Part shown: piece by piece, positions 60,313 to 64,000 of the stretch
How the letters are laid out: every line of letters begins with the position of its first letter
Position numbering within the stretch: the stretch's first letter is position 1
Assembly: GCF_002312805.1 (NCBI RefSeq)
Contig: NZ_NMUA01000007.1
Span: 62,001 to 126,000 of the forward strand
DNA length: 64,000 nt
Reading direction: 5' to 3'
DNA from: Sphingobium sp. D43FB
GTDB lineage: Bacteria; Pseudomonadota; Alphaproteobacteria; Sphingomonadales; Sphingomonadaceae
The notes under the pieces: model-generated
Databases searched by the model: none
Seen by the model: the letters and a program-made list of their open reading frames with translations, nothing else
What the model was told of the DNA's origin: nothing
Position numbers and translations under genes: made by a program

Positions 60313-61194
60313 ATGGTCAGCACATCGCCCTACCGCCGGATCGGCATCATCGGCACAGGCCGGGTGGCGTCCGCCATCGGCTGTGCGCTGGCCGCCCAAT
60401 CCAACAACCCGCTCCTGATCTGGGGCCGGAACCCCACGAAATGCGCCGAGGCTGTCGCCGTCATCGGACGGGCACAGGCAGCTGGAGATATGGCCCAGAT
60501 CGCGCGCGACTGCGATCTCATCATGCTCGCCGTCGCGGACGATGCCCTCGCACACATCGTCGATGCACTGGCACAGGCCGAACCCACCGACCGGCCACGC
60601 TTCATTTTCCACGTCAGCGGGCGCAGCGGCGCGGCCATATTGGACCCACTGCGCAGCGCCACGTCGATAACGGCGGCGATCCATCCCGCCATGACCTTCA
60701 CCGGCAACCCGACGAACGAAGTCAAACATATGGTCGGCGCCCGCTTCGCCGTCACTGGATCGACCGAGCAAGCCAACGCAGCAGCGCAAAAACTCGTAAC
60801 CTTGCTGGGCGGCATCACTGTGCCCATCGAAGAGGCGCAGCGGGCGCTCTATCACGCCGCTTTATGCCACGGGGCCAACCATCTGGTCACGCTGATCGCC
60901 GGTGCCTGCCAGGCACTCGCCGCCGCCGGTGTCGCCGAACCCTCGGCACTCCTCGCCCCCCTGGTACGCGCCGCGCTGGACGTCAGTCTCGATCACGGCA
61001 TGGCAGGCCTGTCCGGCCCCCTGCTCCGCGGCGACGACGAAACGATCGCCAAACATCTCGCAGCGCTGGGCGAACAATGCCCGACGCTCCTGCCGCCCTA
61101 TAAGGCGATGGCGCTGGCGACCCTGGACGAACTGGACAGGCACAATGGCGCGCCGCGATCCACCGTCGCTTGCCGAACGCTTCTGGAAGAGTAA
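60313..61194 (+). CDS. Rossmann-fold DUF2520 oxidoreductase-like protein
   Basis: This 293-residue protein has an N-terminal NAD(P)-binding domain (RIGIIGTGRVASAIG, CDLIMLAVADDAL). A C-terminal helical DUF2520 domain contains AIHPAMTFTG, RALYHAALCHGANHLVTL and a region ending LSGPLLRGD. It resembles pyrroline-5-carboxylate reductase and ketopantoate reductase-like folds, but its substrate is unknown. ATG 60313 is chosen with AGGGTGG upstream; the frame extends to 60277 inside a hairpin. Confidence 0.8.
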   Translation: MVSTSPYRRIGIIGTGRVASAIGCALAAQSNNPLLIWGRNPTKCAEAVAVIGRAQAAGDMAQIARDCDLIMLAVADDALAHIVDALAQAEPTDRPRFIFHVSGRSGAAILDPLRSATSITAAIHPAMTFTGNPTNEVKHMVGARFAVTGSTEQANAAAQKLVTLLGGITVPIEEAQRALYHAALCHGANHLVTLIAGACQALAAAGVAEPSALLAPLVRAALDVSLDHGMAGLSGPLLRGDDETIAKHLAALGEQCPTLLPPYKAMALATLDELDRHNGAPRSTVACRTLLEE

Positions 61195-61225
61195 GAATTA
61201 AAACAGACGGAGGACGCGCAAGCGC

Positions 61226-62080
61226 TTACGCCACCTGCCGATCGGCAAAGCGGAACACCGCATCGTTGAACGCATCATTGGCGTCGCCCGCCACCATATG
61301 ATGCGCGCCGTCGATATGGACATAGTCGGCATGCGGCACCATCTCCAGAAAGACGCGCGCGCTTTCCTCGGTCACGATCCGGCTACGCCCGCCCCGTATC
61401 AGCAAGGTGGGAATGGTCAGCGCCCGCGCCGCCGTCTCCAGTACGGTCGGCCCTTCCGCCTCCGGCTTGGCATCCACGCCCATCGTCATGAAGGCCGGGT
61501 CCCAATGCCAATACCAGCGCTCGCCGCGTTGCCGCAAATTCTTCGCCAGTCCCTGGCTGCTTTGCGGCTTGTCGCGATGCGGCAGATAGGCCGATACCGC
61601 TGCTGCCGCCTCCTCGATCGAGGCAAAGCCGTCCGACCCGGCGTTCATGAAGGCGATCACCTCGTTCGCCCCCTCCATGTCCACCGTCGCGGTGATGTCC
61701 ACCAGCACCAGCGCGCGGATCGCGGCAGGATCGGCGGCAGCCACGATCATCCCCACGATCCCACCCAGCGACGCACCCACCACCACCGGGGGTCGGTCCA
61801 ATTGCGCCAGCACCGCGCGCAAATCATCGGCAAAGACGGTCAGATCATAGCGTCCATCGGGCGACCATCCGCTGTCGCCATGCCCGCGCAAATCCATGGA
61901 CAGCGCGCGAAACCCATGGCGCGCCGCCTCGACCAGCGCCTTGCCCCAGCTTTGCCGCGTCTGCCCACTGCCATGCAGGAACAGGATGGGCTGTCCATCC
62001 ACCGGCCCGGTCACCTCGGCGGCCAGGTCAACGTCCGCGCCCCGCAGGGTCTGTCTTTCAATCGCGCTCATGCCAGCCAT
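61226..62080 (-). CDS. Alpha/beta hydrolase
   Basis: This 284-residue alpha/beta hydrolase has the oxyanion segment FLHGSGQTRQSW, DLRGHGDSGW, nucleophile motif VVGASLGG and histidine segment GAHHMVAGDANDAF. After strand seven it reads IRGGRSRIVTEE, where many relatives have an Asp in place of the second Arg, so the acid residue is uncertain. It follows the SDR gene by 2 bp. In this context it could hydrolyse the ester or lactone made by the divergent Baeyer-Villiger monooxygenase. Confidence 0.82.
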   Translation of the reverse strand: MAGMSAIERQTLRGADVDLAAEVTGPVDGQPILFLHGSGQTRQSWGKALVEAARHGFRALSMDLRGHGDSGWSPDGRYDLTVFADDLRAVLAQLDRPPVVVGASLGGIVGMIVAAADPAAIRALVLVDITATVDMEGANEVIAFMNAGSDGFASIEEAAAAVSAYLPHRDKPQSSQGLAKNLRQRGERWYWHWDPAFMTMGVDAKPEAEGPTVLETAARALTIPTLLIRGGRSRIVTEESARVFLEMVPHADYVHIDGAHHMVAGDANDAFNDAVFRFADRQVA

Positions 62081-62082
62081 TG

Positions 62083-62943
62083 TTACGCCTTTATCGCCGC
62101 GCGGAAATCCTCATTCTTCAGGAACAGCGACGTATTGTCCGCGCCCAGATGCGTCCATTTGAGGTTCAGCCCGCCATCCACCAATATCGTCTGCCCAGTG
62201 ATATAGCTCGACAGGTCGGACAATAAGAAGGCGATGGCGCCTGCCTGTTCCTCCGGCCGGGCACGCCGTCCCATGGCGATCGCCGCCTGGTCCCGCGCCA
62301 CATCCTCATCGATATAAGCGCCTGATCCCGGCGTGATCGTCATGCCCGGCGCAACGGTATTGACGCGGATATTGTCGAGCGCCAATTCGGTCGCCAGCGT
62401 GCGGGTCGCCGCGACGATTGCCGCTTTCGCCGTGCCATAGGCGATGTGATAGGGCGCGCTGTTCATCCCGCTGATCGACGAAACCCCTACGATCGCACCC
62501 GGATTGCCCCGTGCCCGCAATTCCCGCGCCACCGCCTGGCTCATGAAGAACATCGTCTCCAGATTTTGCTCGAACAAAGCGCGCCAGTCCGCCCGCGTCA
62601 CCCGCTCGGCCCGCATCCAGGTCTGCGGCGCGGCCCCACCCGCCACATTGGCCAGCCCATGGAGCGCGCCGGGGGCCGCCACCGCCGCCTCCATCACCTT
62701 CGCCACGCCTTCGTCCGTCCCGACATCGGCAATGACCGGCACGATCGCCAACCCTTGCGCGATCAGCGGCGCGATGTGCGCATCGAACTTGGCCTGGGTG
62801 CGCCCAGCGGCAATCACCGTCGCGCCCGCCTGCGCCAGCATCTTCGTCGTCGCGGTGCCGATGCCGCCGCCCGCAGCGCCCGTGACGATGATCGTCCGGC
62901 CCGTGAAATCCATCAATTGCTGCGCCATGTCCGACATCCTCAT
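62083..62943 (-). CDS. Short-chain dehydrogenase/reductase
   Basis: This 286-residue SDR has the glycine motif TGAAGGGIG, NVAGGA, the catalytic serine in GVSSISGMNS, YGTAK as YxxxK, and the C-terminal ILVDGG. It probably interconverts an alcohol and a ketone with NAD(P). It shares an operon with the alpha/beta hydrolase and is divergent from the flavin monooxygenase, which fits an alcohol-ketone-ester pathway. The substrate is not known. Confidence 0.85.
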   Translation of the reverse strand: MRMSDMAQQLMDFTGRTIIVTGAAGGGIGTATTKMLAQAGATVIAAGRTQAKFDAHIAPLIAQGLAIVPVIADVGTDEGVAKVMEAAVAAPGALHGLANVAGGAAPQTWMRAERVTRADWRALFEQNLETMFFMSQAVARELRARGNPGAIVGVSSISGMNSAPYHIAYGTAKAAIVAATRTLATELALDNIRVNTVAPGMTITPGSGAYIDEDVARDQAAIAMGRRARPEEQAGAIAFLLSDLSSYITGQTILVDGGLNLKWTHLGADNTSLFLKNEDFRAAIKA

Positions 62944-63097
62944 CCCGCTTTTTACGCGCTCAACCTAGCCCGCGCGGCCAAGCCCTAAACAGGGGGTGAA
63001 GCGAAACATCGCTCCGGCGCTAACCGCGCAGGCCGCATTGCAAATGAACAGTGTTGTTGATTAGTTGCCAGAAACAACAAGCTTCCATGGAGCGGAT

Positions 63098-64000
63098 ATG
63101 AGCTGCACTCCCACCCGGACGCCAGCGCCCGATACATTCGATATCCCGACGCTGCGCGCAAAATATCGCGAAGAGCGCGACAAGCGCCTGCGCGGTGACG
63201 GGCAGGGGCAGTATCAGCCGACCACTGACGACACCACGCATAGCTATGATGTCGATCCGCACATGGCCGTCACCCCGCGCGACCCCCTGGTCGAAGACCT
63301 CGACGTGCTGGTGCTGGGCGGAGGCTTTGCCGGGGTGTTGGCGGGCTATCATCTGACCAAGCAGGGCGTCACCGATTTCCGCAATATCGACCATGCCGGC
63401 GACTTTGGCGGCGTCTGGTACTGGAACCGCTATCCCGGCATCCAATGCGACAATGACGCCTATTGCTACCTGCCGCTGCTCGAAGAAACCGGCTTCATGC
63501 CGTCCAAGAAATTCGCCGACGGCGCGGAGATTCAAGCCTATATCAAACAGATCGCCCAGCGCTTCGGCTTCCACGATCGCGCCCTGTTCCACACGCTCGT
63601 CACTGCGCTCAGATGGGACGATACACTCCAGCGCTGGCATGTCGAAACCAGCCGGGGCGATCATTTCCGCGCCCGCTTCGTCATCATGGGCTGCGGCGTC
63701 CTCAACATGCCCAAGCTGCCGGGGATCGAGGGGATAGACCGCTATCAGGGCAAGATCTTCCACACCGCCCGCTGGGACTATGGCTATACCGGCGGCAGCT
63801 ACGAAAATCCGGTGCTTGACAAGCTGATCGACAAGCGCGTCGCGATCCTGGGCACGGGTGCCACCGCGATCCAGGCCGTCCCGCATCTCGCCCGCTACGC
63901 CAAGCAGCTCTACGTTATTCAGCGGACGCCATCGACCGTGGACGAACGGCCCAATCCGCCGACCGATCCTGACTGGGCGGAATCGTTGCAACCGGGCTGG
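63098..64000 (+). CDS. Baeyer-Villiger-type flavin monooxygenase (5' part, runs off the window)
   Basis: The first 301 residues are visible; the gene continues past the window end. An FAD-binding motif (LVLGGGFAGVLAGYH) lies after an N-terminal extension of about 70 residues. DFGGVWYWNRYPGIQCD, the fingerprint-like GKIFHTARWDY and the NADPH motif LGTGATAIQAVPHLA follow. These are hallmarks of class B flavin monooxygenases that insert oxygen next to a ketone. GGAG sits 5 nt before ATG 63098. The 154-bp divergent gap shared with the SDR suggests co-regulation. Confidence 0.9.
   Translation, partial: MSCTPTRTPAPDTFDIPTLRAKYREERDKRLRGDGQGQYQPTTDDTTHSYDVDPHMAVTPRDPLVEDLDVLVLGGGFAGVLAGYHLTKQGVTDFRNIDHAGDFGGVWYWNRYPGIQCDNDAYCYLPLLEETGFMPSKKFADGAEIQAYIKQIAQRFGFHDRALFHTLVTALRWDDTLQRWHVETSRGDHFRARFVIMGCGVLNMPKLPGIEGIDRYQGKIFHTARWDYGYTGGSYENPVLDKLIDKRVAILGTGATAIQAVPHLARYAKQLYVIQRTPSTVDERPNPPTDPDWAESLQPGW

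Overview
The window looks like chromosomal DNA of a high-GC alphaproteobacterium of the sphingomonad group (Sphingobium, Sphingomonas or Novosphingobium type). The grounds are four SusD-less TonB-dependent receptors, the non-phosphorylating L-rhamnose pathway known from Sphingomonas, the inverted repeat built on CGTTCGGGCTGAGC, and the gene families present. The genus is inference. I saw no rRNA, tRNA, CRISPR array, insertion sequence or phage gene.

Region 1 (1-25.6 kb) is a rhamnogalacturonan-type pectin utilisation locus. L-rhamnose 1-dehydrogenase, an IclR regulator, L-rhamnonate dehydratase, diketo-deoxyrhamnonate hydrolase, L-KDR 4-dehydrogenase, rhamnonolactonase and RhaT form a full route from L-rhamnose to pyruvate plus lactate. 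Next to it lie secreted or periplasmic depolymerising enzymes: two GH43-like beta-propellers, an alpha/beta esterase, an SGNH esterase, GH115, GH105, GH35, GH28 and a CE12 esterase. L-rhamnose mutarotase, a GPH-type sugar transporter and a large TonB-dependent receptor complete the set. An 11-bp near-palindrome (CCAYATWNTGG-like) recurs in front of the transcription units and is probably the IclR operator.

Region 2 (25.6-38.7 kb) holds a second IclR paralogue, an MFS carrier, a DUF3237 protein, a TonB-dependent receptor, an SGNH esterase, a tannase/feruloyl-esterase lipoprotein, a ROK fructokinase, a GH68 sucrose/fructan enzyme without a signal peptide, a LacI regulator with tandem operators, and a divergent GPH transporter. 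I infer uptake of sucrose or fructosides, possibly esterified with aromatic acids.

Region 3 (38.8-48.9 kb) carries a TonB receptor-PhoD phosphatase operon with a possible Pho box. Beside it is a TonB receptor-DUF218-phospholipase C/S1-P1-like operon divergent from a ROK repressor. Phosphoester scavenging is the likely theme.

Region 4 (49.0-55.7 kb) is a signalling module: an MHYT-domain hybrid histidine kinase, a second hybrid kinase and a double-domain KaiC-like ATPase, followed by a DUF1206 membrane protein.

Region 5 (55.7-64 kb) has N-formylglutamate amidohydrolase divergent from two transglutaminase-like proteins, then HtpG and a DUF2520 oxidoreductase-like protein. It ends with an SDR-alpha/beta hydrolase pair divergent from a Baeyer-Villiger-type flavin monooxygenase that runs off the window.
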